64,000 nucleotides of DNA from assembly GCA_035566435.1 (NCBI GenBank), contig DATMRF010000002.1, positions 32,956 through 96,955 on the forward strand, in the 5' to 3' direction. The stretch's first letter is position 1. Each line of letters starts with the position of its first letter. This document shows, one piece after another, positions 49,338 through 58,765 of this stretch. A program made the position numbers and the translations under genes. This DNA comes from DATMRF01 sp035566435 (GTDB taxonomy: Bacteria > Verrucomicrobiota > Verrucomicrobiia > Limisphaerales > UBA8199). The notes under the pieces are model-generated. The model did not search any database, had not been told where the DNA came from, and worked only from the letters and a program-made list of their open reading frames with translations.

Positions 49338-49934
49338 CTATTTCACCACCAGGTCGTCCGCCGTCCACATCCGTTTGTCGGGTCCGGCGGAGCGGATTTC
49401 CATCTCGGTGCCTGAGAGCTGATGAAAGAAATAGGGCGTGCCCCAGGGATCGACCAACTCGCCGTTTCCGTTCACGCGGTTGCCGTCGGCCTTCAGAAAG
49501 TCGATCTGCTTCGGGTTGTCGCCCTGGAGCGCTTTGGTGATCTCGGGGTTGGTCCCAACCGGATTGCCGCCGAACATCGAACCGTACTGGCGGATGGTCC
49601 GGCGCATGTTTTCGAGGACAGTCATGGGCGCGATGCTCGCCAGTTCCGGCGGCAGAGGGGCCACCGCTGCGGCCGCTGGCATGGGAGAGTTCGAAGCGGG
49701 CGTTGCGATGACGGATGCTCCTGGCGCTGTCGCCGGCGGCGAGACTGTGGGGACGTTCGGCTCCGGAATGGTTTCCAAGACACCCGTCACACCTGGTGTT
49801 GCTGCAGCCGGCGGCGGGGACGTCGGGAGCATTGACGCCTCGGGGCGAGGCCGTTGCGATTGCCAATACCAGTAAAGCGCCGCGCTGACCGCCAGCAACA
49901 GGATGACGGCGGCTCCTCTTTTCATCTTACACAC
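49338..49934 (-). CDS. membrane-anchored protein with pseudopilin-like C-terminus
   Basis: A 198-residue protein: one N-terminal anchor (AAVILLLAVSAALYWYW), a Pro/Ala/Thr-rich linker of about 80 residues and a C-terminal domain ending LVDPWGTPYFFHQLSG and SAGPDKRMWTADDLV. The DPWGTPY ... GPD ... DD pattern is that of the calcium-binding C-terminal domain of type II secretion major pseudopilins (GspG). The N-terminus lacks a prepilin peptidase site, so it is not a normal pilin. Role unknown. Its stop is 8 bp from the convergent TolC-like stop. Confidence 0.7.
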   Translation of the reverse strand: MCKMKRGAAVILLLAVSAALYWYWQSQRPRPEASMLPTSPPPAAATPGVTGVLETIPEPNVPTVSPPATAPGASVIATPASNSPMPAAAAVAPLPPELASIAPMTVLENMRRTIRQYGSMFGGNPVGTNPEITKALQGDNPKQIDFLKADGNRVNGNGELVDPWGTPYFFHQLSGTEMEIRSAGPDKRMWTADDLVVK

Positions 49935-49999
49935 TTGCGAAGCGTTTGACGTTCGCCTTCGAGCGACGCACTGGGACTCGGTGCCTCGAGAGCACGGGT

Positions 50000-51526
50000 T
50001 TAAACAAACCCGAGGTTCGAGCTCGCGAAGCGACCGAGGTTCGGAAACACCGTGGTCAAATTGCCGCTATCGACGCCGAACCAGGTGGCCAGGGTCGCGA
50101 AGTACTGGTCGATTGCGGTGGTAGGAATCCAGCGGCCGGTGTTGGTATCATCCGGACCGTTTATCGTCAGAGTGGGGAAGGTTCCGTAAGTCCGCTGGCC
50201 TTTGACGGCGCCGCCGAGGATCAGGTGATGACTGCCCCAGCCATGGTCGCTGCCCTGGCCGTTGCTGGGGAAGGTGCGGCCAAAGTCGCTCGCGGTAAAA
50301 GCGGTGACACGTTGGGAGAAAATGGGATCACTATGGAGCACGCCGATTTGGTCCATGGCCGCCTGGAACGCGTTCAGGCACTGGCTGAGTTCGGCCAGCA
50401 AATTGGCATGCGCACCTTGCACCGTGTCCGGTACGCCACCGATTACCGCAGTCTGCCCCGTGTGCAGATCATAGCCGCCGACGCTGCAGAAAAAGATTTG
50501 GCGACGCATGCCAAACCCGCCGCTGGCTGCACTGCGATAGCCGGCTTCGATGAGCCGGGCGATCATCTTCAGTTGCGGTCCAAGGCCCGAGTTGAATTTG
50601 GTGCCGCTGGTTGGGGTGGTAACTTGAAAGGGACTCGAGCCCGGAAATGGAGTGGTCCAGAATTGCTGTGTGCCCGAGGGATCTGCAGTCGTGAGGATCG
50701 CGGTATTCAGCACAGCACTGGTGTTGATGGCATGGGTAGCGACATTCGCGTAGGCTTGCGCCTGCATGTTTGGATAGGGCAGGCCAAGGATATTGGTTAA
50801 GGCCTGCGCGCGCGTGCTGCCATTGGGGAGGCCGGTCAGGGAGATCGCCCCGGAAGTCGAAACGGAGTACTGCGAGATGCTGCGGCCCACTTCGAAGGTG
50901 TTCGCTCCGGACAGCGTGACCGATAAGGAGATGGGCGCATTGGGTTGGACCGCGGCAAGGAGATCGGCGCAACGGCCGCCCCAACCCGTCGCCGGGGGCT
51001 GGTCCGGCACCGAGGTTTGCCACTGGGTCACCTGGTCGGCGTGGGAAAACAATTGAGGCGGTTTCTGCATGACGCCGGACTGGTATTGGGCGCGCGTCAG
51101 CGGGAAGACGAGGGTGCCGGCATTGAACACCGTAGCGAGCCGGCCTTGCGCGAACAGGTTGGCGAGCTCGGGGCAGGCGGGATGCAGCCCATAACTGTGC
51201 CCGTCACTATTAAGCGGTGAGATCGGAATGACGTTGAACGGCGAGCCGGAGAGCGGGATCGCCAGCACCGGCGTGCGGATCGCCGCGTAATTGTTATATT
51301 CGGATTGGATGGTGGGAATAATCAGGTTGTTCGAATCATTGCCGCCGGCCAGGAAGATGCAGACCAGGGCTCTGTAATCGTTGATGTTGGATTGGGCCAC
51401 CGCGGCGTTCATGAAACGCAAGTCGCGGATGGCGGCGGTCAGGGCAGCGGTGCCGACGGCGGCGCAGGCGGCCTGGCGAATAAACTCGCGCCGGGTTTGA
51501 ACGATAGACGTGCGTTTGTTTTCCAT
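50000..51526 (-). CDS. DUF1501 protein
   Basis: A 508-residue protein of the DUF1501 family (alkaline-phosphatase-like superfamily). It begins with a Tat-like leader (TRREFIRQAACAAVGTAALTA). Typical motifs are DYRALVCIFLAGGNDSNNLIIP, SYGLHPACPELANLFAQGRLATVFNAG and the C-terminal FGRTFPSNGQGSDHGWGSHHLILGG with the metal-binding-like His cluster. Almost always paired with a DUF1800 gene, as here: the DUF1800 stop lies 3 bp before this start. The pair is widespread in Planctomycetes and Verrucomicrobia; biochemical function is unproven. Confidence 0.93.
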   Translation of the reverse strand: MENKRTSIVQTRREFIRQAACAAVGTAALTAAIRDLRFMNAAVAQSNINDYRALVCIFLAGGNDSNNLIIPTIQSEYNNYAAIRTPVLAIPLSGSPFNVIPISPLNSDGHSYGLHPACPELANLFAQGRLATVFNAGTLVFPLTRAQYQSGVMQKPPQLFSHADQVTQWQTSVPDQPPATGWGGRCADLLAAVQPNAPISLSVTLSGANTFEVGRSISQYSVSTSGAISLTGLPNGSTRAQALTNILGLPYPNMQAQAYANVATHAINTSAVLNTAILTTADPSGTQQFWTTPFPGSSPFQVTTPTSGTKFNSGLGPQLKMIARLIEAGYRSAASGGFGMRRQIFFCSVGGYDLHTGQTAVIGGVPDTVQGAHANLLAELSQCLNAFQAAMDQIGVLHSDPIFSQRVTAFTASDFGRTFPSNGQGSDHGWGSHHLILGGAVKGQRTYGTFPTLTINGPDDTNTGRWIPTTAIDQYFATLATWFGVDSGNLTTVFPNLGRFASSNLGFV

Positions 51527-51529
51527 AAG

Positions 51530-54500
51530 CTATTTCTGGATCGCGAAGTCGGGCGAGGTCAGCATTAGATGGACGACGGCCCGCACACGGTCCCGCATCT
51601 GGGTCGGGGTCGGATTGGTGCCCCATGGGAAGTTAATGTTATTGCCAACATACGACACAATCGCGCTCTTGGCGCCGCCGGACAATTGGCCGCCCATGAG
51701 GATTGTGTTGAGGCTGTCCACGAGGCTGGGGATGCCCGTATTCGACGTGTAGGCCTGGGTCATCCAGGGTCCAACGTCCATCACCAGGGAGCCATTCCCG
51801 TTAATGAAACTGCTGAGACCATTGGTATTGCCGGTATTGTTGAGCAGGCCGCCTTCGACGAAGTTCATTTGCCAAGCGATAGTCGTATCTGAAGTCAATT
51901 GGAATTCCGGCGTGGTCAGGCCGGCTGTCGCCAGCGGGCCTTGGAACTTGTAATCCGGGAAGAAGAAATTAAACACCGTCGGCGAGTTCAACGGAGTCTG
52001 CGCCAGACTCGAGGACGACCCCGTGTCCGTCGCATTCAGGGCCCACGTGTTCCAGCTGACATTGACGGTGCCATTCCGCGGGAGCGCGGGCGCTACCAGG
52101 GGGTAAATGGTCTGGCTGTCCTGGGTCAAGCTCGTCGATTTGGATGAGATGATTGTGAAATGCGTCGCGTCGATCACCGTGTTGACCGAGTAGACGCCAT
52201 CGTTCGGGCTGCCGGCCGCATTGAAGTGGATAAATACACTCTGGCCCGAGCTCAGCCCGTGCGGGAAAGCGGTGTAAATGGTCACGTTCGTCCGGCTTTG
52301 GGTGTAGCCGCCACCGGTCCATTTGGGCATCACGCAACTCCCCGAGCGCGAAGTGGCATCTGCCGTCCCCACCGTAAAGTGTGAGGAGTCTGGGACGGTG
52401 AGGACTTGATAGGCTCCGCTGGTCGCGCCACCCGAGGTGAACTGCACCCAGGCGGAGTTGCCGACAGCCAGTCCGTGGCCTGATATGGCTACCGTGATCG
52501 CGTTCGTCGTGAAGACATTGGTAACACCTCCGACGACGTTGGTGAGAGTGACATTCACGGCTTGGGTGTAACTTCCGCTCGACAAGCCGGGATCGTTTAT
52601 CGTGAAGACGCTTGGGGTTATCCAGGTGATTCCATAGGCCTGGGAGGACGGCGCAGGCTGGCCGGAACCGTCTGTGAAATTCAACCAAATTGTGTCATTG
52701 GTGCCCAGCCGATGCGGAGCGGCGCTGGTGATGGTGATCGTGCGATTGGTCGTTTGCACGTATGTGCCGCTAACCGGGGTGGGGGCAGGAAACGCTCGCG
52801 CGGCCGCGGTGATGCGGAGCAGCGGTTCACGTTGTTTGCCGTAGGTTGGAACGGAAAGCATGTTGGTGCTGCGCGCTTCGTAATCAAGCAGAATGGCGTT
52901 GAGCACGGCTTGCATATCCCCGCGGACGCCTGAGCCGTTGTCGTTGAACTTCTGCACGACGCGATACAGGTAACCCTGGCTGGGACTGCTGGTGACCAGG
53001 CGCTGGATGAGTTCGCGGCAGATGAAGGGGCCGACGTTCTGGTTGTTAAAGAGCGAGTCGAGCGCCATTTCCAGGTCCTGCGAGCAATAGATATCAAAGT
53101 TGGTGCTGGACGAGCTGGCTTGGCTGCCCCAGGCCTGCGGCAGGATCACATTGTCGAGCATTTGCTTGGTGCCGAGTTCATGATGGGTGGGCACGAGCAC
53201 CATGGGGTTGGTATAATTGGACGGAGGGTTGAAATTTGTGGGCAGCCGGCCGTTGCCTTGGTTGGCCTGGTAATAGTTCCAGCCTGTGAAGACGCTTGCC
53301 ATGCCCATCACGACGGTCTGGTCGTAAGTCGGCACCAGGTCGCCCTGCGCATTCAGCACCAGGGTCCCGTCCGGCCACATCCGGTTGAGTCCGATCGAAA
53401 ACAATTGCATGATCTCGCGCGCATAATTCTCATTCGCGTGGATGCCCGTCACAATGCTGCCCATGTCGTTGCCCTGCATGTTCAGATAGAGCCCCATCGC
53501 CGGCGCCAGCGTCACCGCTTCCAGCAAACCCCGGAAATTGCCGAACGCGTTGTCCAGCAGCGTGTCATAATAGGAGGAGAGGGCGCGCCCGTTGTCTTGC
53601 AGCACACCGACGTCGGAAACCACCATGATCTCGCTCAGGGCGAACGCGACGCGTTGGCGTAGCTGGTCTGGAGCGGTCACTGACTGCTGCCACCAGGTAT
53701 TGAACACGAGGTTTCCAGTGTAAGGGAAGCTCGGGTCCACGTTCCCGTTGGCCAGCACCACCGGCAGATGGTGTGAGGCCGGCAGCGCAAACTGATTGTT
53801 TATCCATCCGGCATAGCCGACGGACTGCACCGTGCCGATATCGTTTGGACTGGGACCAAATGTGGCTTGGGTGAGGAAGCGCGCAGCGGCGTTGGGGTCG
53901 GCACTGTCGTCTGTCCACGTCGGTGGCGCGGTCGGTGGCGCAAACGTTTGGACGCCATTGACGCGTTCGAAGTGGCCGATTAACTCGCCGTTCGGATAAT
54001 CGCCGGTGAGAATCGTGATATAGCCTTTGCCTTGGTTGAGGATCGTGAGCACGTCTGCAGCCGAGAAGGTTCCCACCGCGGTGATCGGCCACAGAAAGCT
54101 GCCATCGGGCTGCGGCCGCGCGGCGGAAATATCATACAGGATCTCGCTTGGGTTGCTGAGATACGGCTCGTTGTTGATGTGTTCCCCGATCACCGTCGAG
54201 GGAACGCCGCTGAAGCTGAAGTTCAGGATTGCGCGCGAGTTATCCGCGCTGAGCCGCAGCGTCGCGGAGCCCACCCCCATGTTGGTAACTCCCGGGCCGG
54301 TGACCATATCCGCCACGTAGAGCGTCCCGGGCGCCAATGATGCCGGCAGCGGGAAGTACTTGGATAGCAAGTAACCCGGAACTACGCCGCTAGCTGTGGC
54401 GTTGGTCCCCGTGGGATCCTGAATCCATCCCACCGACCAATTGTCGCCTGCGCTGGCGCCCGCCTTGTGCAGAATTTCGAGGTAGTAGCGTTGGCCGGCG

Positions 54501-56533
54501 GCCAGACTGAGCCAGCCGGACCTTTGGCTCGGTTGCATGTACCACTGACGAGGTGCTGTGCTGTTGGCAGGGGAAACGAGCGCGCGCCGAACCTTATTGA
54601 CCGGGTCGCCGTCGTTGGAAATCCACAGTTCTGCCGAGTCGCTGCCCGCAATCCAGAAATAATAGTTGCCGGTCACTGGCGCGGTCAGATAACCGCGGAT
54701 GCGCTCGCCGTAGTTACTCCCGAAGCCGGTGATGCCTTCGAGGGTGCCCAGGAAATTGGTGCTGGTGGCGGGAGTGCCAAGAGGGATGTCCGCCACGTTG
54801 GTGCCTGGCGCGCCGGCCCAAACTTCGCGCGTGACCGCGCTGCCGGTGTCAATCACCTGCAGGTCAACCACCGAGGCGCCAAGGCCGACGGCATTGCTCG
54901 CCGTAAGGGTTACCTGATAGTCACCTGCCAACCCCGGAATCCCGCTCAGCGCTCCGTTGGTGGGATTAAAATTCAGCCCGGGCGGCAAGCCGTTCGCGGT
55001 ATAGGAACTGGCGGCATTGGCGCCTGTGACCGTGAAGCTGAAGGGTTGACCCAGGAAGGCAATAGCGGTCAGCGGACTGGTTACCGCCGCAGCCGAGCTG
55101 GTCGCGGGATAAAGCCGGCTGGCGGGGATAATTTGTTTCGGCTGGCTGGGGCTGTACCACGACAGGTGGGACACCGCGCTCCCATTGACCTGGAAATAGT
55201 CCATTTGGATGTTGTAGCGCACGCCGGCTTGAAGGGCGATCGTGCCGATCGCATCGGTTGCCGACTGCGCCACCCAGTGGTCGATGATGAGCTGGTTGTT
55301 GACCCACACCCGCACCCCGTCATCCGTGTTCGCGTCGAAATAATAAGTCTCGGAATATTGCGGCTGAACCTGGCCCGTCCACCTCACACAATAATACCCA
55401 CCGCTGTTGGGGATCGGGCTGGTGTTATTGCCCCAGATAAAATCCACAGTCGGGTCCACTCGCGTCATTATCAAGTTGGCCGGATTGAAGTTCAGGCTGC
55501 TGGAATAGGTGGTGCTCGAGTTGGTAAAATACTGTCCGAAAAGTCCGGTGCCCTTCGGCGTCGCTGAAGGATAGATCACGACGCTGGCCTTGCTGGCAGC
55601 TCCGATTGTGTATCCCGAGCCGCTAAGAACCTGCATCGTCGCGAGCACTGGCGCCATCAGGTTGGTGTTGGGGAGGGGGCGCACCAGAATAGTCTGGGAG
55701 CTCGAACCCGCTGGGAAATAGGCCAGCCGGGGCAGCGTGCCAAAATCGCTTCCCTCCGTCCCGATGCCAGGGCCTGGGCCGGCCAGCCCCAAGTTTACAT
55801 AGAGTGCGGTTAGCGGAAAGCCGCCGCGCGTGACCGTGAGCTGACCCATGTTGATCGGCTGCTGCCCCGTGTCGGGTTGATTTGCAGCCGGGTCGGTCGC
55901 CGTAATCGTGATGAGATTCTGCGACCCCAATCTGCCCACCGCATACGAATAGTCGTTCAGCGGCTGGCCATTGGAGTCCAGTTGCCCATTACTGGTGGGG
56001 TTAAACGGATCGAGGCCCAGTTGGTATTCTTCCCAGTCGTTGACGCCATCGCCATCGGTATCCACGTCAGAGATCGCAAGCCGGAAGAATTTGGCGGACA
56101 GGCTGGCCGGAGCGGCGAGCGTGACGACTGAACCCGAGCGCGCGACGACCGATGCCTCGGTCGTCCAATTGGACCAGCCGCCTGGGCTGGAGGGATCCAT
56201 GCTTTGCAACTGATATTGCTTGCCGAGCGCGCACGGCATGCTGACGCTGAAATTGGTGCCTGCCGGTGCCGCCACGGTTATCCGGGGCACGGAGTTGGCA
56301 TCAAACGGATTCGTCCCGGCGATACTCTCCATGCGGTTGGAGGCGCCGTCGCTGTCGGCATCCCCATTCGGATCCAGGCCACTGGCTCCGTAAAGCAGTT
56401 CCCAGATATCGCTCATTCCGTTGCCGTTCAGATCGATTATCTGGGCCCGCAGCAGGCCCGCGCCCGGCAAAAGGCCTGCCAGCACGACCAGCACAGAAAC
56501 CCGGCACCAACACTTCTTGAGGGCGGAACGCAT
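51530..56533 (-). CDS. large exported DUF1800 protein with PA14, Ig-like and CHRD domains
   Basis: A 1667-residue protein with a signal peptide (VLVVLAGLLPGAGLLRAQ). Domains in order: dockerin/thrombospondin-3-like Ca segment (DLNGNGMSDIWELLYGASG); a Calx-beta-like region; PA14 (about 330-480, GLFGQYFTNS ... YFDANTDDGVRVWVNN); a putative Ig-like domain (LPPGLNFNPTNGALSGIPG); a second PA14-like segment (YYFWIAGSDSAELWIS); a CHRD domain (LNFSFSGVPSTVIGEHI); then DUF1800 (AARFLTQATFGPS, QRVAFALSEIMVVSD, NENYAREIMQLFSIGL, GPFICRELIQRLVTSSPS), interrupted near the end by repeated beta segments. Co-transcribed with the DUF1501 gene. The architecture suggests cell-surface carbohydrate contact. Confidence 0.92.
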   Translation of the reverse strand: MRSALKKCWCRVSVLVVLAGLLPGAGLLRAQIIDLNGNGMSDIWELLYGASGLDPNGDADSDGASNRMESIAGTNPFDANSVPRITVAAPAGTNFSVSMPCALGKQYQLQSMDPSSPGGWSNWTTEASVVARSGSVVTLAAPASLSAKFFRLAISDVDTDGDGVNDWEEYQLGLDPFNPTSNGQLDSNGQPLNDYSYAVGRLGSQNLITITATDPAANQPDTGQQPINMGQLTVTRGGFPLTALYVNLGLAGPGPGIGTEGSDFGTLPRLAYFPAGSSSQTILVRPLPNTNLMAPVLATMQVLSGSGYTIGAASKASVVIYPSATPKGTGLFGQYFTNSSTTYSSSLNFNPANLIMTRVDPTVDFIWGNNTSPIPNSGGYYCVRWTGQVQPQYSETYYFDANTDDGVRVWVNNQLIIDHWVAQSATDAIGTIALQAGVRYNIQMDYFQVNGSAVSHLSWYSPSQPKQIIPASRLYPATSSAAAVTSPLTAIAFLGQPFSFTVTGANAASSYTANGLPPGLNFNPTNGALSGIPGLAGDYQVTLTASNAVGLGASVVDLQVIDTGSAVTREVWAGAPGTNVADIPLGTPATSTNFLGTLEGITGFGSNYGERIRGYLTAPVTGNYYFWIAGSDSAELWISNDGDPVNKVRRALVSPANSTAPRQWYMQPSQRSGWLSLAAGQRYYLEILHKAGASAGDNWSVGWIQDPTGTNATASGVVPGYLLSKYFPLPASLAPGTLYVADMVTGPGVTNMGVGSATLRLSADNSRAILNFSFSGVPSTVIGEHINNEPYLSNPSEILYDISAARPQPDGSFLWPITAVGTFSAADVLTILNQGKGYITILTGDYPNGELIGHFERVNGVQTFAPPTAPPTWTDDSADPNAAARFLTQATFGPSPNDIGTVQSVGYAGWINNQFALPASHHLPVVLANGNVDPSFPYTGNLVFNTWWQQSVTAPDQLRQRVAFALSEIMVVSDVGVLQDNGRALSSYYDTLLDNAFGNFRGLLEAVTLAPAMGLYLNMQGNDMGSIVTGIHANENYAREIMQLFSIGLNRMWPDGTLVLNAQGDLVPTYDQTVVMGMASVFTGWNYYQANQGNGRLPTNFNPPSNYTNPMVLVPTHHELGTKQMLDNVILPQAWGSQASSSSTNFDIYCSQDLEMALDSLFNNQNVGPFICRELIQRLVTSSPSQGYLYRVVQKFNDNGSGVRGDMQAVLNAILLDYEARSTNMLSVPTYGKQREPLLRITAAARAFPAPTPVSGTYVQTTNRTITITSAAPHRLGTNDTIWLNFTDGSGQPAPSSQAYGITWITPSVFTINDPGLSSGSYTQAVNVTLTNVVGGVTNVFTTNAITVAISGHGLAVGNSAWVQFTSGGATSGAYQVLTVPDSSHFTVGTADATSRSGSCVMPKWTGGGYTQSRTNVTIYTAFPHGLSSGQSVFIHFNAAGSPNDGVYSVNTVIDATHFTIISSKSTSLTQDSQTIYPLVAPALPRNGTVNVSWNTWALNATDTGSSSSLAQTPLNSPTVFNFFFPDYKFQGPLATAGLTTPEFQLTSDTTIAWQMNFVEGGLLNNTGNTNGLSSFINGNGSLVMDVGPWMTQAYTSNTGIPSLVDSLNTILMGGQLSGGAKSAIVSYVGNNINFPWGTNPTPTQMRDRVRAVVHLMLTSPDFAIQK

Positions 56534-56824
56534 AAACTCAGGTGGCCTATGTATGAGGGTTAGAGAAGGTTACAACACTGTCCGCAGGGATCCAACGCCG
56601 CCGGGAGCGCCCGTCCGGCTCGCCATCGGAAACGACTGTGCAAACGGTGGAACATCAGCATCCATGCCGGGCGTTTTTAGTCTGCATTATACTGTACGTT
56701 CGACCGACTACTGTCAAGCAGCCCGGGTGCCAAACCACCTGGGAAATTCCTGGGATGGCGCTCACCCCGGCCGAGCCCGCCAAATGAACTTTTTTAACCC
56801 TCACGCCTGCCTTAGCTTTTCGCA

Positions 56825-57187
56825 ATGTTGGAGCGGCAAACGGAGGCCACGAAGGCCCCGGTGGAAACGGTGGTCTTTCCGCCAGGGCTGCACCACGCTT
56901 ACCTGTTCGCCACTTTCAACGCCTTTTCGTACCAGGTCGTCCTGAACAGCCCCATGGTGCTTTATGCCAAGGTCCTGGGCGCAAGCGCGACTGTGCTCGG
57001 CATCATCGCGGGCATGATGCCTTTATTGGTGATCTTCCAAATTCCCGCCGCCAGCTACATTCCGCGCATGGGCTTCAAACGCTTCGTGTATGCCGGCTGG
57101 GGCACGCGGGTGACTTCCCATCCAGTCACCGCAACGGTTTTGGCTCCGGTTTTGGCCGCGAGGCGGAGCGTGACGCGTCCAGGTTAA
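56825..57187 (+). pseudogene. truncated MFS transporter
   Basis: The first ~95 residues (LHHAYLFATFNAFSYQVVLN, YAKVLGASATVLGIIAGMMPLL, SYIPRMGFKRFVYAGWGTR) match the start of a major facilitator protein with two to three helices. After about 57110 the frame continues into unrelated sequence (VTSHPVTATVLAPV) and stops at 57187, so some 300 residues are missing. A palindromic repeat lies 18 bp beyond the stop. It looks like a relic cut by deletion or insertion rather than a real short gene. Confidence 0.7.
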
Positions 57188-57204
57188 TCCATGAGCTCAG
57201 GGTC

Positions 57205-57277
57205 GGGGCGGGGACGGCCACGTCCCCGTATTCTTCTTTGCACCCACGCCTCCCGGAGACGTGGCCGTCCACACCCC
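57205..57277. repeat. palindromic element with 24-bp arms
   Basis: Left arm 57205-57228 (core GGGGACGGCCACGTCCCC) and right arm 57254-57277 are reverse complements at 21 of 24 positions; the centre is 25 bases. It lies between the MFS relic and the oxidoreductase gene. Confidence 0.8.
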
Positions 57278-57359
57278 GCTTCCTGAATCGGCCGCGGAGA
57301 CGGTTGAACATGACGCGTGCCCCTTGCCTTTCGCGCGGTTTTGGCCTAAAAGGAACAGC

Positions 57360-58706
57360 ATGAACCGCCGCCAATTCCTCAAGAACAGCTCTGCTGCCTT
57401 CATCGCACTGTCCGCCGCCAGTTATGTCCCGACCACGTTCGCCGCTGAAAAAGCCAGGCGCGTCGGCCTCATCGGCGCGGGTTGGTATGGGAAGAGTGAC
57501 TTGTGGCGGCTTGTGCAGGTCGCGCCCGTCGAGATCGTTTCCATTTGCGATCCCGACAAACACATGCTGGCCGAAGCGGTAGAGATCGCCGGCCAGCGGC
57601 AAAAATCCGCCAAGCCGCCGCGCACTTACAATGACTACCGCGAGATGCTTAAGGAGAAGGACCTGGACATCGTGCTGGTGGGTTCGCCGGACCATTGGCA
57701 CGCGCTTCATGCCATCGCCGCGATGGAGGCCGGCGCGGACGTTTATTGCCAGAAACCCATCACCCGAGACGTGCGTGAAGGCGAGGCGATGCTCGACGCC
57801 GCGCGCCGGCTTAAGCGGGTGGTGCAAATCGGCACCCAGCGCAAGAGCACGCCGCATTTGATCGACGTGAAGAAGCAAGTCGTCGAGGCCGGCTTGCTCG
57901 GCAAAATCGGCCACGTCGAATTGTGCTGTTACTTCCACATGCGTGCCAACGGCAACCCGCCGCTCGAGCCGGTGCCGGATTTTCTGGATTACGAGATGTG
58001 GACCGGTCCCGCGCCTTTGCGCCCCTACGACGGCCTGCCTCACAAACGCTGGTGGCGCACCTTCACCGAGTACGGCAACGGCATCATGGGCGACATGTGC
58101 GTGCACATGCTCGACACTGCGCGCTGGATGCTGCACCTCGGCTGGCCCAAACGCATTTCCTCCGCTGGCGGCATTTTCGTCCAGAAGGAGGGCAAGTCGA
58201 ACATTAGCGACACCCAGACCGCCACGTTCGAGTACGACGGTTTCGACGCCGTCTGGCAGCACCGCACCTGGGGAACACCGCCCGACCCCGACTATCCGTG
58301 GGCCCTGTTTATCTACGGCGAGAAAGGAACGCTTAAGGCCAGTACCATGCGCGCGGACTTCATCCCGGAGGATACCAGCGCTAAACCGCTCCATTTCGAA
58401 TGTGTGTTTGAGCGCGAGCAGTATCCCGAAGACGTGACTGAAAAAGACATCGAATTGAACGCCGCGCCGGCCACGCGCCGGCACATGCGCGATTTTCTGG
58501 CCGCAGTGGACAGCCGCGGACGCCCCGTCGCCGATATCGAAGAGGGCCACATCTCGACCGCAAGCTGCATCCTGGCGAACCTCGCCATGGGTATCGGCCG
58601 CTCGCTCGTCTATGACCCGACCAAACGCATAGTCGTGGGCGATCCCGACGCTACCAAGCGCCTCCGCCGCGCCTACCGCAAGCCGTGGGTTCATCCGGGG
58701 GCCTGA
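57360..58706 (+). CDS. exported Gfo/Idh/MocA family oxidoreductase
   Basis: About 448 residues. A Tat-type signal (NRRQFLKNSSAAFIALSAASY) precedes a Rossmann domain (RRVGLIGAGWYGKSDL, VSICDPDKHML, VLVGSPDHWHALHA, YCQKPITRDVREGEAML with the catalytic-type Lys-Pro) and the alpha/beta C-terminal domain (WWRTFTEYGNGIMGDMCVHMLDTARWML). Start 57360 is supported by AAAAGGAAC just upstream and the signal. Exported members are common in Planctomycetes and Verrucomicrobia and act on sugars or inositols; substrate unknown. It converges with an isomerase-like gene, a frequent partner type. Confidence 0.92.
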   Translation: MNRRQFLKNSSAAFIALSAASYVPTTFAAEKARRVGLIGAGWYGKSDLWRLVQVAPVEIVSICDPDKHMLAEAVEIAGQRQKSAKPPRTYNDYREMLKEKDLDIVLVGSPDHWHALHAIAAMEAGADVYCQKPITRDVREGEAMLDAARRLKRVVQIGTQRKSTPHLIDVKKQVVEAGLLGKIGHVELCCYFHMRANGNPPLEPVPDFLDYEMWTGPAPLRPYDGLPHKRWWRTFTEYGNGIMGDMCVHMLDTARWMLHLGWPKRISSAGGIFVQKEGKSNISDTQTATFEYDGFDAVWQHRTWGTPPDPDYPWALFIYGEKGTLKASTMRADFIPEDTSAKPLHFECVFEREQYPEDVTEKDIELNAAPATRRHMRDFLAAVDSRGRPVADIEEGHISTASCILANLAMGIGRSLVYDPTKRIVVGDPDATKRLRRAYRKPWVHPGA

Positions 58707-58765
58707 CGGGCGATGCGTTGCACGCACCACGCAACCCGCTCCCACGCTCCACTCCCCGCCTTCGC

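Noticed and set aside
54467..55567. Open frame opposite the DUF1800 gene
   Set aside because: Antisense, Gly/Arg/His rich, no family features.
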